DNA of 64,000 nucleotides from positions 1 to 64,000 of the forward strand of contig JAWLGK010000013.1 in assembly GCA_041685115.1 (NCBI GenBank), written 5' to 3'. Shown here piece by piece: positions 27,082 to 35,505 of the stretch. This stretch comes from JALOAT01 sp041685115 (GTDB lineage Bacteria > Pseudomonadota > Gammaproteobacteria > Thiohalomonadales > Thiohalomonadaceae). The notes beneath the pieces were generated by a model, which saw only the letters and a program-made list of their open reading frames with translations, ran no database searches and had not been told where the DNA came from. The translations under genes were made by a program, and so were the position numbers. Position 1 is the stretch's first letter, and each line of letters starts with the position of its first letter.

Positions 27082-28188
27082 CTAGGGCTCCGTGTCGGCG
27101 GGCTCGAGCCGCAGCAGCCGCCCCTGGTCTTCATCCGTGAGCACGTACAACAGGCCGTCCGGCCCCTGTCGCACATCGCGGATGCGCTGTCCGAGATCCG
27201 TGAGCAGGCGCTCCTGCGCCACGACGCGCTCACCGTCGAGCACCAGCCGGTACAGGTCGCGCCCGGCCAGGGCGCCCATGAACAGGTTGCCGCGCCAGCG
27301 CGGGAAACGCTCACCGGTATAGAAGGTGAGGCCGGAGGGTGCGATGGAGGGTGACCAATGGGTTACCGGCTGCTCCATGCCGGGGGCGTGGGTGTCGCCG
27401 ATGTGCGAGCCGTCGTAGTCCACGCCATAGGTGATCACCGGCCAGCCATAGTTGCGGCCGGCGCGGATGACGTTGAGCTCGTCGCCGCCCTGCGGGCCGT
27501 GCTCGCTGGCCCAGATGGCGCCGGTCTCCGGGTGCAAGGCGATGCCCTGGGGATTGCGGTGGCCGATGCTGAAGACCCGTGGCACCAGCGGCGGTGCGGC
27601 ATTGACGTCCAATTGGATAATGCTACCCGCATGGTCGGCGGCGTTCTGCGCCTGCTCGCGTTCCTGCCGATCACCCACCGTGATGTACAGCACACCGCTG
27701 CGATCGAACACCAGTCGTGAACCGAAGTGCTGGTCAGAATTTCGCGGCGGTTCCGCGCTGAACAAATCAACATCCACGTTGGTCAGCGCACCGTCGGCGT
27801 AGGCGGCACGGCCAACACGGGTGGTCAGCCCATCTCCTTGGCGCACGGAATATGAAAAATAAATCAGACGGTTGTTGGCGAACTCCGGATCGGTGATCAC
27901 GTCCAACAGACCGCCGTGGCCACCGACCGCCACGGCGGGCACGTCCGTCACCGGCGCATCCAGGAGCCGGCCGTTGCGCACCACGCGCAGATCACCGGAG
28001 CGTTCCGTCACCAGGATGTCGTCGCCGGCAAAGGCCACCGCCCAGGGATGGTCGAGCCCATCGGCGACGGTGACCACGGCCACCGCATGGGTGCCGCCCG
28101 AGGCCTCACCGCCCTCGCCGGAAGAGCAGGCGGTGATGGTCAGCACGCCTGCGCCGAGAATCATGCGTCCCGCCCATGCCAGACTCAT
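27082..28188 (-). CDS. PQQ-dependent sugar dehydrogenase-like lipoprotein
   Basis: The 368-residue protein has a lipoprotein signal (lipobox ITAC, about residues 18-21) and then the six-bladed beta-propeller of soluble aldose/glucose dehydrogenases (YliI/Asd type): DGLDHPWAVAFAGDDILVTERSG, GGLLDVITDPEF, GHRNPQGIALHPETGAIWASEHGPQGGDE. These bind PQQ and oxidise sugar aldehydes at the periplasmic face. The substrate is unknown. It shares a transcript with the bactofilin-like gene. Confidence 0.88.
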   Translation of the reverse strand: MSLAWAGRMILGAGVLTITACSSGEGGEASGGTHAVAVVTVADGLDHPWAVAFAGDDILVTERSGDLRVVRNGRLLDAPVTDVPAVAVGGHGGLLDVITDPEFANNRLIYFSYSVRQGDGLTTRVGRAAYADGALTNVDVDLFSAEPPRNSDQHFGSRLVFDRSGVLYITVGDRQEREQAQNAADHAGSIIQLDVNAAPPLVPRVFSIGHRNPQGIALHPETGAIWASEHGPQGGDELNVIRAGRNYGWPVITYGVDYDGSHIGDTHAPGMEQPVTHWSPSIAPSGLTFYTGERFPRWRGNLFMGALAGRDLYRLVLDGERVVAQERLLTDLGQRIRDVRQGPDGLLYVLTDEDQGRLLRLEPADTEP

Positions 28189-28266
28189 GATGCAGCCTCC
28201 CTGCCGCTGCCCGAAGCATAGACGTGCCGCGCCGGCGTGACGGCCCTCGACTATCTTTCCTGGGCC

Positions 28267-29400
28267 ATGGCCGAATCCGCATCACCATCTCCGCGCCCGC
28301 TTACCGCGGCGTCGCCCGCGCGTTGGGGCGGGCGGCTGGTGATCGCACTGCTGCTGGGCGGGCTGTTGTTCCTGTGTTACCTGGTGCTGCGGGATTTCCT
28401 CGTACCCCTGTTGTGGGCCGCGATCCTCGCCTATGTCACCTGGCCACTGAATCGCATCCTGCGCCGCACCTTCAAGCAGCGCCACGGCCTCGCAGCGGTG
28501 CTGATGACCCTGATCCTCACCTTCGCCATCCTGTTGCCGTTGCTCGGGATCATCGTGTCCCTGCGCCTGGAGGTGGTGCAGGCCTTCGAGGCGGTGCGCG
28601 CGGATCTGGAGGGCGGTTCCGACGCCATGCCGCGCTGGCTGCGTGAATTGCCCGGGGTCGGGCCGCGCCTCGTGGCGGCGCTCGATCGCCTGGCCTCCGA
28701 TCCCCAGGCGGTGGGCGACTGGCTCACCGAGCGTGCCTCCGCCTGGGCCGGCGAGGCGGCAGGACTCGTCGGCATCCTCGGACGCAACGCGCTCAAGTTC
28801 ACGCTCACGCTGGTGGCGGCCTTTTTCTTCTACCGCGACGGCGAACGGCTGGTCACCGAACTGCGCCACGCCCTGCGCTGTCTGCTTGGCGCATCGTCAC
28901 GTGCCTACTGGACAGCCGCGGCCAGCATGACCCAGGCGGTGGTATACGGGCTGGTGCTCACGGCGCTTGCGCAGGGCATCATCGCCGGGCTGGGCTATTG
29001 GGTGGCCGGCCTGAATGCGCCGGTGCTGCTTGGGGCGCTCACCGCGTTATTCGCCATCATTCCGTTCGGAGCGCCGGTGGTCTGGGTGACGGTGTCCCTG
29101 TGGTTGCTGTGGAAAGGCGCCCTATGGGCGGGCATCGGGCTGCTGCTGTGGGGGGCGCTGGCGGTGAGCTCGGTGGACAACCTGGTGCGGCCGCTGGTCA
29201 TCAGCGCCTCCGCCAACGTGTCGTTTCTGCTCGTGCTGTTCGGTGTGCTCGGCGGCCTCAACGCCTTCGGCCTGGTGGGCCTGTTCGTCGGCCCGGTGCT
29301 GCTGTCGGTGCTGTGGGCGGTATGGCGGCGCTGGTTGGTGCAGAGCGACGCAGCCTGTGTGGAGCCGCCTGCCGACGCGGACGTCCGGGACAGCGGTTGA
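28267..29400 (+). CDS. AI-2E family (PerM-type) transporter
   Basis: From ATG 28267 (MAESASPSPRPLTAASPARW) the protein has 377 residues; a GTG at 28237 is also possible. It has about seven or eight membrane segments arranged as in AI-2E exporter/PerM family proteins, with LWAAILAYVTWPLNRILRR near the start, a cytoplasmic mid-region, and DNLVRPLVIS near the C-terminus, a family hallmark. Family members move autoinducer-2 or Na+/H+; the cargo here is unknown. Confidence 0.88.
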   Translation: MAESASPSPRPLTAASPARWGGRLVIALLLGGLLFLCYLVLRDFLVPLLWAAILAYVTWPLNRILRRTFKQRHGLAAVLMTLILTFAILLPLLGIIVSLRLEVVQAFEAVRADLEGGSDAMPRWLRELPGVGPRLVAALDRLASDPQAVGDWLTERASAWAGEAAGLVGILGRNALKFTLTLVAAFFFYRDGERLVTELRHALRCLLGASSRAYWTAAASMTQAVVYGLVLTALAQGIIAGLGYWVAGLNAPVLLGALTALFAIIPFGAPVVWVTVSLWLLWKGALWAGIGLLLWGALAVSSVDNLVRPLVISASANVSFLLVLFGVLGGLNAFGLVGLFVGPVLLSVLWAVWRRWLVQSDAACVEPPADADVRDSG

Positions 29401-29507
29401 TGTGTTCACCCAGATTTCGCCCGATGCACTTCAATAGCGAGTGAGCTTCCGCACCGCGAATTCTGCGACGCCACGCTCATCGGCGCGCGGCACCTGCATC
29501 GCCGCGG

Positions 29508-30113
29508 TCACGGCGACGAGTAAACCGCAAAGGCCCAGAACGTGATGCCGGGCAAGCGCGGCCCCTGCCAGCCGTGCGCGCGCAGGTTCTTGGCTATCAG
29601 CTGGTTCAATATCCCGTGGCCGACCAGCAGGACACTGCCCCGCTCGTTGGCCAACTCCATGAGGCGGTAGGTCACGGCATCGGCACGGTGCTGTGCCCGG
29701 TTGCGATCTTCACCGTTGCGTGCAAAGCCGCACATCCAGGCCAGACGGAACAGCGTGCCCCACACATACGGGTGCAGCGGCGGCAAGGTCCAAGCAGCGT
29801 GCGGAAGCGCCACTTCGCGGAACAGCTCGTCGCACAGAGCTTGCCGCGTACCGCCGAGCAGGCGTGCCGATTCCACCGAACGGCGCAAGGGACTGCACGC
29901 CACCAGCCCGCACTGCGCCGCGAGTTCCGCCAGCGGCGTGTTCGGCAGGGAAGCGGGGCAGATGCCTGCCCGATCGTAGGCGTGAAGCAGTGCCGGCCAG
30001 TCGCGGGGACGCACGCGGCGCGGTAGCCGCAGATCGGGCCTGCCGTGGCGTGTCAGGACGATGTGCGGTCGATGTCTGGCCGCCGCCTGCGATACGGTCG
30101 AAGGCATAGTCAT
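29508..30113 (-). CDS. Histidine phosphatase (phosphoglycerate mutase) family protein
   Basis: Starts MTMPSTVSQAAARH at 30113, with MPSTVSQ at 30107 as alternative, giving about 201 residues. The catalytic LTRHGRPDL motif near residue 22 holds the phospho-accepting His; the second catalytic His is in LVGHGILNQ near residue 170. The spacing and length suit a small SixA/CobC-like phosphatase. No substrate can be named. Upstream in-frame codons lack conserved sequence and were excluded. Confidence 0.85.
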   Translation of the reverse strand: MTMPSTVSQAAARHRPHIVLTRHGRPDLRLPRRVRPRDWPALLHAYDRAGICPASLPNTPLAELAAQCGLVACSPLRRSVESARLLGGTRQALCDELFREVALPHAAWTLPPLHPYVWGTLFRLAWMCGFARNGEDRNRAQHRADAVTYRLMELANERGSVLLVGHGILNQLIAKNLRAHGWQGPRLPGITFWAFAVYSSP

Positions 30114-30442
30114 CACCCGTGTCCTCTCCCCGATCTTAGCGGTCGTGCACCGTTCGTACGCGCCGCCAGGGCAGGGCGCAATACAGCAGCGTGTTGCTCG
30201 GTTTTCGCTATCCTTGCCACTAAGACAGCGCGCACAGTGCGCACCGAACCATGGAGAGCCCAACATTCCATCCAGGAGCGGGCAATGGCTGCACGTCCGG
30301 CACACACACCGGGGAACGCGCAGCCATGTCACGCGTCCCGCGGCTCAATGTCCTCACCCTTCGGCCGATACAGGCCCTGACAGGGGCGTGACAATGCATC
30401 CTGCCGACGCTGCCAAACCATGTGCTTCAGGGGAGGCCCGTC

Positions 30443-30634
30443 ATGTGGACCATCTATGACGTGTATCGCGATCGCTATTGGAACGACCAACGGCAGTGCT
30501 GGTGTGCGATGGAGGAAGCGACGCGCTACACCTTGGACGAGCGCAACCACTTCCGCTTGAGTTCAGTGTCCTTCCAGTGGCGTTACGTGGAGCCGCATGC
30601 CCACCTGTCCGAATCCGAAGTGCTGTGCTGGTGA
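30443..30634 (+). CDS. Small hypothetical protein
   Basis: The 63-residue frame begins at ATG 30443, six to seven bases after GGGAGG. It is rich in aromatic residues (MWTIYDVYRDRYWNDQ, FQWRYVEPHAHL) and has three cysteines (CWC and the ending VLCW). I know no family for it. The good ribosome-binding site and balanced composition favour a real gene. It ends 6 bases before the convergent TauE gene. Confidence 0.55.
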   Translation: MWTIYDVYRDRYWNDQRQCWCAMEEATRYTLDERNHFRLSSVSFQWRYVEPHAHLSESEVLCW

Positions 30635-30640
30635 GCGCAC

Positions 30641-31375
30641 TCAACGCAGGGCAAGCGCGAGACCGCTGCCCAGCAACAGCACGCCGATTCCCTTTTGGAA
30701 CTGCGCCTGGGTGATGCCGGTGTGCACGTGTCCGCCGGCCACCATCCCCACGGCCATCAGCGGCAAACTGAGTCCCGCCAGCAGCAGCACGTCACCGCCA
30801 TAAAATCCCGCGCCCAGGTAGCCGACGATGCGTGCCGCGCCGTCGATGAGAAAGATCATGGCGATGGTGGCGCGAAACTCCGCCTTGCCGAGCCCGCGAA
30901 GACCCAGATAGATCACGTAAAACGGTCCGCCCGTACCGAACAGCGTCCCCACCAGTCCACCCAGTCCACCGCCCGGCACGGCCCATAGTCGTGAGCCGGT
31001 GTCGGGCGACTGCCGCATCAGCAAGGTGTAGAGCGCATAGGCCACCACGAATACGCCAAGAGCGCGCCGCAGCGCATCGCCGTCGACACGTTTGAAGAGA
31101 AACAGGGCAATCACCACACCGAGCAAGGTGAACGGCAGCAGCGGCAGCAGCTCGCGCCAGCGAATCGCGCTGCGGTGCTGCGTACCGTGGGTGAGTGAGC
31201 CGAGGTAATCGAGCAGTCCGATGGCAGGCACCACCACGGCAAGGGGCAGCACCTGGGCGAGCAGCGGGATGGCGATGAGTCCGGAGCCGAACCCGGCGAT
31301 GCCGCGCACGAAATAGGCGGCCGAAACCACCACCGCAGCATAGGCGAGGTGCACGGCAGTGAGGGTTTCAAGCAT
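30641..31375 (-). CDS. TauE/SafE family permease (second copy)
   Basis: The 244-residue membrane protein has about eight hydrophobic segments. The TauE/SafE repeats are visible: YFVRGIAGFGSGLIAIPLLAQ near residue 22 and GGGLGGLVGTLFGTGGPFYVIYLGLRGL in the second half. This is the short form of the family, unlike the 363-residue member at 15 kb. Predicted substrates are sulfite or organosulfonates. No close operon partner is seen. Confidence 0.88.
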   Translation of the reverse strand: MLETLTAVHLAYAAVVVSAAYFVRGIAGFGSGLIAIPLLAQVLPLAVVVPAIGLLDYLGSLTHGTQHRSAIRWRELLPLLPFTLLGVVIALFLFKRVDGDALRRALGVFVVAYALYTLLMRQSPDTGSRLWAVPGGGLGGLVGTLFGTGGPFYVIYLGLRGLGKAEFRATIAMIFLIDGAARIVGYLGAGFYGGDVLLLAGLSLPLMAVGMVAGGHVHTGITQAQFQKGIGVLLLGSGLALALR

Positions 31376-31539
31376 GGGCGGCCTCCGGAGGCGCGCATCC
31401 TAGCACCGCCGGGTCGCGCGGCGAAACCGCTGACATCCTTCAACGCTTATTCGGGACCGGGTCGCCACTCCCCCAGCATGCGCGATAGCCGCCTTCTGTT
31501 GATCCGCAGCGTCGAAATACCGACCACGTCAAGGTTTTC

Positions 31540-32280
31540 GTGCCACCGCTCTCCGACCATTACGCGCATCAGTGGACTTGGTGCATTCCCGTGCTCTTCG
31601 ATGTGGACAAGGATCTGCGTAGTGTCTTCCCCGCACACGTGTCGATGGCATTCGGCAACGTCTACCTGGACGAAGGGAATCTCAACGTCCAGAAGGAACT
31701 GGTCTTCGCCCTCGGCGACGCCATCCAGGCGCATTCCAAGGAGACCGGCAACCATGTGCGCCGGGTGGCTGAATACTGCCGCCTGCTCGGTGAGCTGGCC
31801 GGGCTGGACGAGGACGACGTGCAACTTGTTTGGATGGTCGCGCCCTTGCACGATCTCGGCAAGATCGGCATTCCAGAGACCATTCTCGGCAAGGCCGGGG
31901 CACTCACCTCAGACGAGTGGGACGTGGTGAAGACCCATACCACACTCGGACACAGCATCCTCAAGGCACCCAACTGCCGGGTCTTGAACCGGGCCGCCGT
32001 GGTGGCCTGGCAACATCACGAGCATTGGGACGGCAGCGGCTATCCGCGTGGGCTCAAGGGCGAGGAGATCGACATCTTCGGCCGTCTCGTCGCCCTCGCA
32101 GACGTGTTCGATGCCCTGGGCGGTCGCCGCGCCTACAAGGAACCGTGGTCGCGCCAGAAGATCCTGTCCTACCTCCAGGGGCAGCGGGGTCGTCAGTTCG
32201 AGCCACAGCTGGTGGATATCCTCACCACACACATCGAAGCATTCACGGAGATACGCAGAACCTGGCCCGACGCAGCCTGA
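31540..32280 (+). CDS. N-terminally short HD-GYP-like protein
   Basis: From GTG 31540 the protein has 246 residues. The HD domain (about residues 60-220) has HVRRVAEY, the HDLGKIGIP metal site, HTTLGHSIL, and HHEHWDGSGYPRGL. Residues 1-55 resemble only the tail of DUF3369, a domain that in relatives follows a response-regulator receiver. No receiver is encoded here: the frame meets a TAG at 31486. The protein may be a genuine short form or a truncated remnant. A Met start further in (MAFGNVYLD) is possible. Confidence 0.75.
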   Translation: MPPLSDHYAHQWTWCIPVLFDVDKDLRSVFPAHVSMAFGNVYLDEGNLNVQKELVFALGDAIQAHSKETGNHVRRVAEYCRLLGELAGLDEDDVQLVWMVAPLHDLGKIGIPETILGKAGALTSDEWDVVKTHTTLGHSILKAPNCRVLNRAAVVAWQHHEHWDGSGYPRGLKGEEIDIFGRLVALADVFDALGGRRAYKEPWSRQKILSYLQGQRGRQFEPQLVDILTTHIEAFTEIRRTWPDAA

Positions 32281-32302
32281 AGGACCCGTGCCTTGCCCGT
32301 CC

Positions 32303-32887
32303 TCAGTCGAGGTCGGCGGCGATGGCCATGCGTATTTGGTCGGCTACCGGGTCCACGCGGTGGCGGTATTGGGCATGCTCCACGCCCACCGCCAGGGTCC
32401 TGCCGCCCTTGACCGCCCGCACCATGTCCGGTGTCAGTTCGAAGCGCATGAAGTGCACCGATGAGGTCTTGGTGCCGTTGTCGCGTTGCAGATCCTCATT
32501 GGCGATGGGAAACACCGGTTCGAAACCCGCGACCTGGACATAGGTGGCCTGTTCGATCCCGCGCAGCACCGCCAGCCGTTCACGGCGTTCCGCCACGTCC
32601 GGGTACTCGATCATCATGGTGGCCTTCCAGTTCAACCCGTCCGGGATGAGCGGATTGTAGGCCGCCAGCTCTTCCTCGATGGCATCGGGCTCGAACAGGC
32701 GCTCCACACGCAGCATCTCCTGGATCTGGTACTGCATGGTCAGCCGGTCCTCGAAATGCAACGTGAGATTCGGCCCCACCGGCACCTGGCGCCGGCGCTT
32801 GTGGGCGATCACGCGCTCACGAAAGGCGGGCCGCACCTGAGCATACCGTTCCAGGCTGTACAGGTCCTGTGGTGTCAACTTTTCCAT
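32303..32887 (-). CDS. DUF3501 family protein
   Basis: The 194-residue soluble protein matches DUF3501 (MEKLTPQDLYSLERYAQVRP, IAHKRRRQVPVGPNLTLHFED, NWKATMMIEYPDVAERR). The family is usually encoded next to a rubrerythrin and a CCG-type Fe-S oxidoreductase, as here: the start lies 14 bases after the Fe-S oxidoreductase stop. The function is unknown; a role in peroxide or NO defence is suggested only by context. Confidence 0.9.
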   Translation of the reverse strand: MEKLTPQDLYSLERYAQVRPAFRERVIAHKRRRQVPVGPNLTLHFEDRLTMQYQIQEMLRVERLFEPDAIEEELAAYNPLIPDGLNWKATMMIEYPDVAERRERLAVLRGIEQATYVQVAGFEPVFPIANEDLQRDNGTKTSSVHFMRFELTPDMVRAVKGGRTLAVGVEHAQYRHRVDPVADQIRMAIAADLD

Positions 32888-32901
32888 GGACGACCTCCGA
32901 C

Positions 32902-34245
32902 TCAGATACCGTAGGCCTTGCGCAACAGGCCCATGGGATGGATGGGCGCACGGCCGTCGTCGAGGCCGTGACCGATGTGTTGGCCGGCCATGGGACAGTC
33001 GCTGCCGTAGTGATCCGGCGCGCTGCGCCGCACACGCTCGACCACGGGACGGGCGATCTTCATGGCGTTGCCGTGAAACTCGCGTTTCACCGCATAGGTG
33101 CCGTCGTGCCCCGAGCAGCGCTCGATGGCTTCCACGCTGGTGCCCGGTACCAGGGCGAGCATGTCACGGGTCTTGAGCCCGAGGTTTTGCACACGCAGGT
33201 GGCAGGCCACGTGGTAGGCGACCTTGCCGAGTGGTTGGCGAAAATCCGTACGCAGATGCCCGGCCTTGTGGCGCAGCGCGAGATACTCGAAGGGATCGAA
33301 CACACGTTCGGCGACGCGCCGGACGCGTTCGTCTTCCGGGAACAGCAACGGCAACTCCTGCTTGAACATCAGCGCGCAGGACGGCACGGGCATGATGATG
33401 TCGAAGCCCTGGCCGATGTGTGCCGCGAGCACGGGGATGTTGGCCTCCTTGGCCATCTCCACCGCGTCGAGGTCACCCAGTTCGAGCTTGGGCATGCCGC
33501 AACAGTGTTCCTTCGCCACCAGGCTCACGGAAATGCCGTTGTGCGCAAACACCGCCACCAGGTCCTCACCAATCTGCGGGGCGTTGTAGTTGCCGTAGCA
33601 GGTGGCGAACAGCGCCACCTTGCCCGTGGTGGCCTCCGTCGGCTGCGGCGTCAGCGGAGCTTTTGGCGCCTTCGCCAGGCGCCTGCGCAGCGGTCGCCCG
33701 TGGTAGGCCGGCAGCGGCGCCTCGGCGTGAACACCGAGCACCTTTTCCATGGCCTTGCGGAGAGGCGCGCTGCGGTTGACGGCATTGACCGTCTCCGCCA
33801 CCACCGGAATGCTGGCGAGCCGGCCGATGGCATCGGTGGAGGTGAGCAAGCGGTCGCGCCATTTCACCTCGCCCCTGCGGAATTTCACCGCCTTGGCGCG
33901 CAGCATCAGATGGGGAAAATCGATGGTCCACTCGTGCGGCGGCACGTAGGGGCACTTGGTCATGTAACAGAGGTCGCACAGATAACACTGGTCGACCACC
34001 TTCCAGTAATCCGCCGGCGCCACGCCGTCCACTTCCATGCTCGCCGAGGCGTCCACCAGATCGAACAGCGTGGGGAAACTCTGGCACAGACTGACGCAGC
34101 GCCGACAGCCGTGACAGACATCAAACACGCGCGCCATTTCAGCGAGCAGTGCGGCCTCGTCGTAGAACGTCGGCGCCTTCCAATCAAGGGCATGACGCGT
34201 GGGTGCCTCCAGGCTCCCTTCGCGCCTTTGTTCGAGCGGTGACAT
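32902..34245 (-). CDS. CCG-domain Fe-S oxidoreductase of the rubrerythrin cassette
   Basis: Begins at ATG 34245 (MSPLEQRREGSLEAPTRHAL) after GGGAG; 447 residues. The N-terminal part has two [4Fe-4S] ferredoxin-like motifs (CHGCRRCVSLCQSFP and CYLCDLCYMTKCP). The C-terminal half has cysteine-rich CCG-type motifs (HCCGMPKLELGD, CHLRVQNLG, CSGHDGTYA) as in GlpC and heterodisulfide-reductase subunits. It probably moves electrons to the neighbouring rubrerythrin, which is inferred from the fixed gene order rubrerythrin / this gene / DUF3501. Confidence 0.9.
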   Translation of the reverse strand: MSPLEQRREGSLEAPTRHALDWKAPTFYDEAALLAEMARVFDVCHGCRRCVSLCQSFPTLFDLVDASASMEVDGVAPADYWKVVDQCYLCDLCYMTKCPYVPPHEWTIDFPHLMLRAKAVKFRRGEVKWRDRLLTSTDAIGRLASIPVVAETVNAVNRSAPLRKAMEKVLGVHAEAPLPAYHGRPLRRRLAKAPKAPLTPQPTEATTGKVALFATCYGNYNAPQIGEDLVAVFAHNGISVSLVAKEHCCGMPKLELGDLDAVEMAKEANIPVLAAHIGQGFDIIMPVPSCALMFKQELPLLFPEDERVRRVAERVFDPFEYLALRHKAGHLRTDFRQPLGKVAYHVACHLRVQNLGLKTRDMLALVPGTSVEAIERCSGHDGTYAVKREFHGNAMKIARPVVERVRRSAPDHYGSDCPMAGQHIGHGLDDGRAPIHPMGLLRKAYGI

Positions 34246-34263
34246 GGCGGACTCCCGAAGGGG

Positions 34264-34289
34264 CCTGCCGGGGCATGCGCCCCGGCAGG
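34264..34289 (-). other. Intercistronic hairpin between rubrerythrin and Fe-S oxidoreductase genes
   Basis: CCTGCCGGGG (34264-34273) and CCCCGGCAGG (34280-34289) form a perfect 10-bp stem with a 6-base loop. No T run follows on the minus strand. It may protect the upstream message or cut read-through, so that rubrerythrin is made in excess. Confidence 0.6.
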
Positions 34290-34295
34290 GTTGCA

Positions 34296-34712
34296 TCAGC
34301 CCAGGCTGTCGAGGGCCTTCTGGAAGCGGTTGGCGTGGGAGCGCTCCGCCTTGGCCAGGGTCTCGAACCAGTCGGCGATCTCTTCAAAGCCTTCGTTGCG
34401 TGCGGTCTTGGCCATGCCCGGGTACATGTCGGTGTACTCATGGGTTTCACCCGCGATTGCGCACTTCAGGTTGGCCGCGGTGGCCCCGAAGGAAAGCCCG
34501 GTGGCCGGATCGCCGCACTGCTCCATATATTCCAGGTGGCCGTGCGCATGACCGGTCTCGCCCTCCGCCGTGGAGCGGAACACCGTGGCCACGTCGTTGT
34601 AGCCCTCCACATCGGCCTTGGCGGCGAAATACAGATAGCGACGGTTCGCCTGCGATTCGCCTGCGAAGGCCTGCTTCAGGTTCTCCTCGGTACGGCTTCC
34701 TTTCAATTGCAT
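34296..34712 (-). CDS. Rubrerythrin (rubredoxin domain absent)
   Basis: Starts at ATG 34712 (MQLKGSRTEENLKQAFAGES) after AGGAGAACGCC; 138 residues. It is a ferritin-like four-helix di-iron protein with the Glu/His ligand pattern of rubrerythrins (TEENLKQAFAGESQANRRY, AEGETGHAHGHL, AGETHEYTDMY, AERSHANRF). The C-terminal rubredoxin domain is absent, so electrons probably come from another protein such as the adjacent Fe-S oxidoreductase. Expected role: reduction of hydrogen peroxide in the cytoplasm. Confidence 0.92.
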   Translation of the reverse strand: MQLKGSRTEENLKQAFAGESQANRRYLYFAAKADVEGYNDVATVFRSTAEGETGHAHGHLEYMEQCGDPATGLSFGATAANLKCAIAGETHEYTDMYPGMAKTARNEGFEEIADWFETLAKAERSHANRFQKALDSLG

Positions 34713-34764
34713 GGCGTTCTCCTTTCCTGTCGCACGAGTAACCGTTCGGAACGTATCAGAACCA

Positions 34765-34777
34765 TAGACACTGTCTA
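34765..34777 (-). promoter_or_regulatory. Palindrome in the rubrerythrin promoter region
   Basis: TAGACACTGTCTA is a perfect inverted repeat (6-bp arms, one central base), about 53 bases upstream of the rubrerythrin start. It could be an operator for a dimeric regulator. It does not match the NsrR-like or FNR-like sites elsewhere in the window. Confidence 0.45.
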
Positions 34778-34880
34778 AATCATCCGCAAACGCAGGAGAT
34801 AAGGATAGTCGGCCGATGCGGGCGCGCCCTGATGCGTGCGCGGGCATGCATTGGCTGGTGATGACTGGGAAGAAGAATCA

Positions 34881-34970
34881 ACCCAGAGCCACAGAGATCA
34901 CAGAGAACGACGAGCTTTCAAACTTCCAAGTCCTCTGTGTGCTCTGTGTCTCTGCGCCTCTGTGTTGGGC
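34881..34970. repeat. Imperfect palindromic repeat between nsrR and the rubrerythrin gene
   Basis: The left arm (34881-34905) is ACCCAGAGCCACAGAGATCACAGAG-like. The right arm (34933-34970) carries repeated CTCTGTG and CTCTGCG units and ends in TGTTGGGC. The CAGAG/CTCTG units match the repeats at 18973, 16970 and 43844. The spacer is about 27 bases. Confidence 0.72.
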
Positions 34971-34982
34971 CGTTTTCCTGAT

Positions 34983-35384
34983 TCAGCTGCGCGGCACGAT
35001 GTCCGCAAGGGTGTAGCGATCCAGGGTGGCGAGGAAATTGTCGGTGGCCTTACGCAGCACGCCTTGCAGCCCGCAGGCGGGCAACAAGGCACAGTCGTGG
35101 GACTGCCGTGCCAAGCACTCGACGATGTCGAAATGGGGTTCGAAATCACGTATCACCCGGCCCACGTTGATCTCCTTCGCAGGCTTGGCCAGTGCGAACC
35201 CACCCTGTTTACCGCGTGTGGTGACGATGTAACCCAGGGTGGCGAGCCGGTGCACCACTTTGCGCAGGTGTTCCTGTGAGATGCGAAAATGCGCCGCCAC
35301 CTGAGCGATGGTGAGCTTTTCACCGCGCATGGTCAGGAGGATCAGGACGCGCAGCGCGTAGTCGCTATGTTGCGTGATGTGCAT
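34983..35384 (-). CDS. nsrR: NsrR, Rrf2-family nitric-oxide-sensing repressor
   Basis: The 133-residue protein has an N-terminal winged helix (MHITQHSDYALRVLILL, ISQEHLRKVVHRLATLGY, TRGKQGGFALA) typical of Rrf2 regulators. The three cluster cysteines are Cys90, Cys98 and Cys104; Asp8 is also present. The ending LDRYTLADIV is diagnostic for NsrR over IscR. NsrR holds an Fe-S cluster that reacts with NO and then releases DNA. A matching operator lies in the divergent promoter region. Confidence 0.93.
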   Translation of the reverse strand: MHITQHSDYALRVLILLTMRGEKLTIAQVAAHFRISQEHLRKVVHRLATLGYIVTTRGKQGGFALAKPAKEINVGRVIRDFEPHFDIVECLARQSHDCALLPACGLQGVLRKATDNFLATLDRYTLADIVPRS

Positions 35385-35411
35385 GCATTTTCCCAGTGAT
35401 GAATCCGGTTA

Positions 35412-35476
35412 TGGCGCCGTGCTCGCCGCTTGACAACGCCCTTTTCGTCTTTAAGATGCATTGTACATACATCTTA
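35412..35476. promoter_or_regulatory. Divergent promoters with an NsrR-type operator
   Basis: The dyad AAGATGCAT-N5-ATACATCTT lies around 35453-35475 and matches the known NsrR consensus. It overlaps the -10 (TAAGAT, 35452-35457) of a rightward promoter whose -35 is TTGACA (35430-35435). A leftward promoter for nsrR uses TTGTCA (complement of 35431-35436) and CATAAC 17 bases further. The two -35 boxes therefore overlap in TTGACAA. NsrR bound here should block the rightward promoter directly. Confidence 0.75.
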
Positions 35477-35505
35477 TAAAAACACCACACATTGCAGGGA
35501 CGTCC

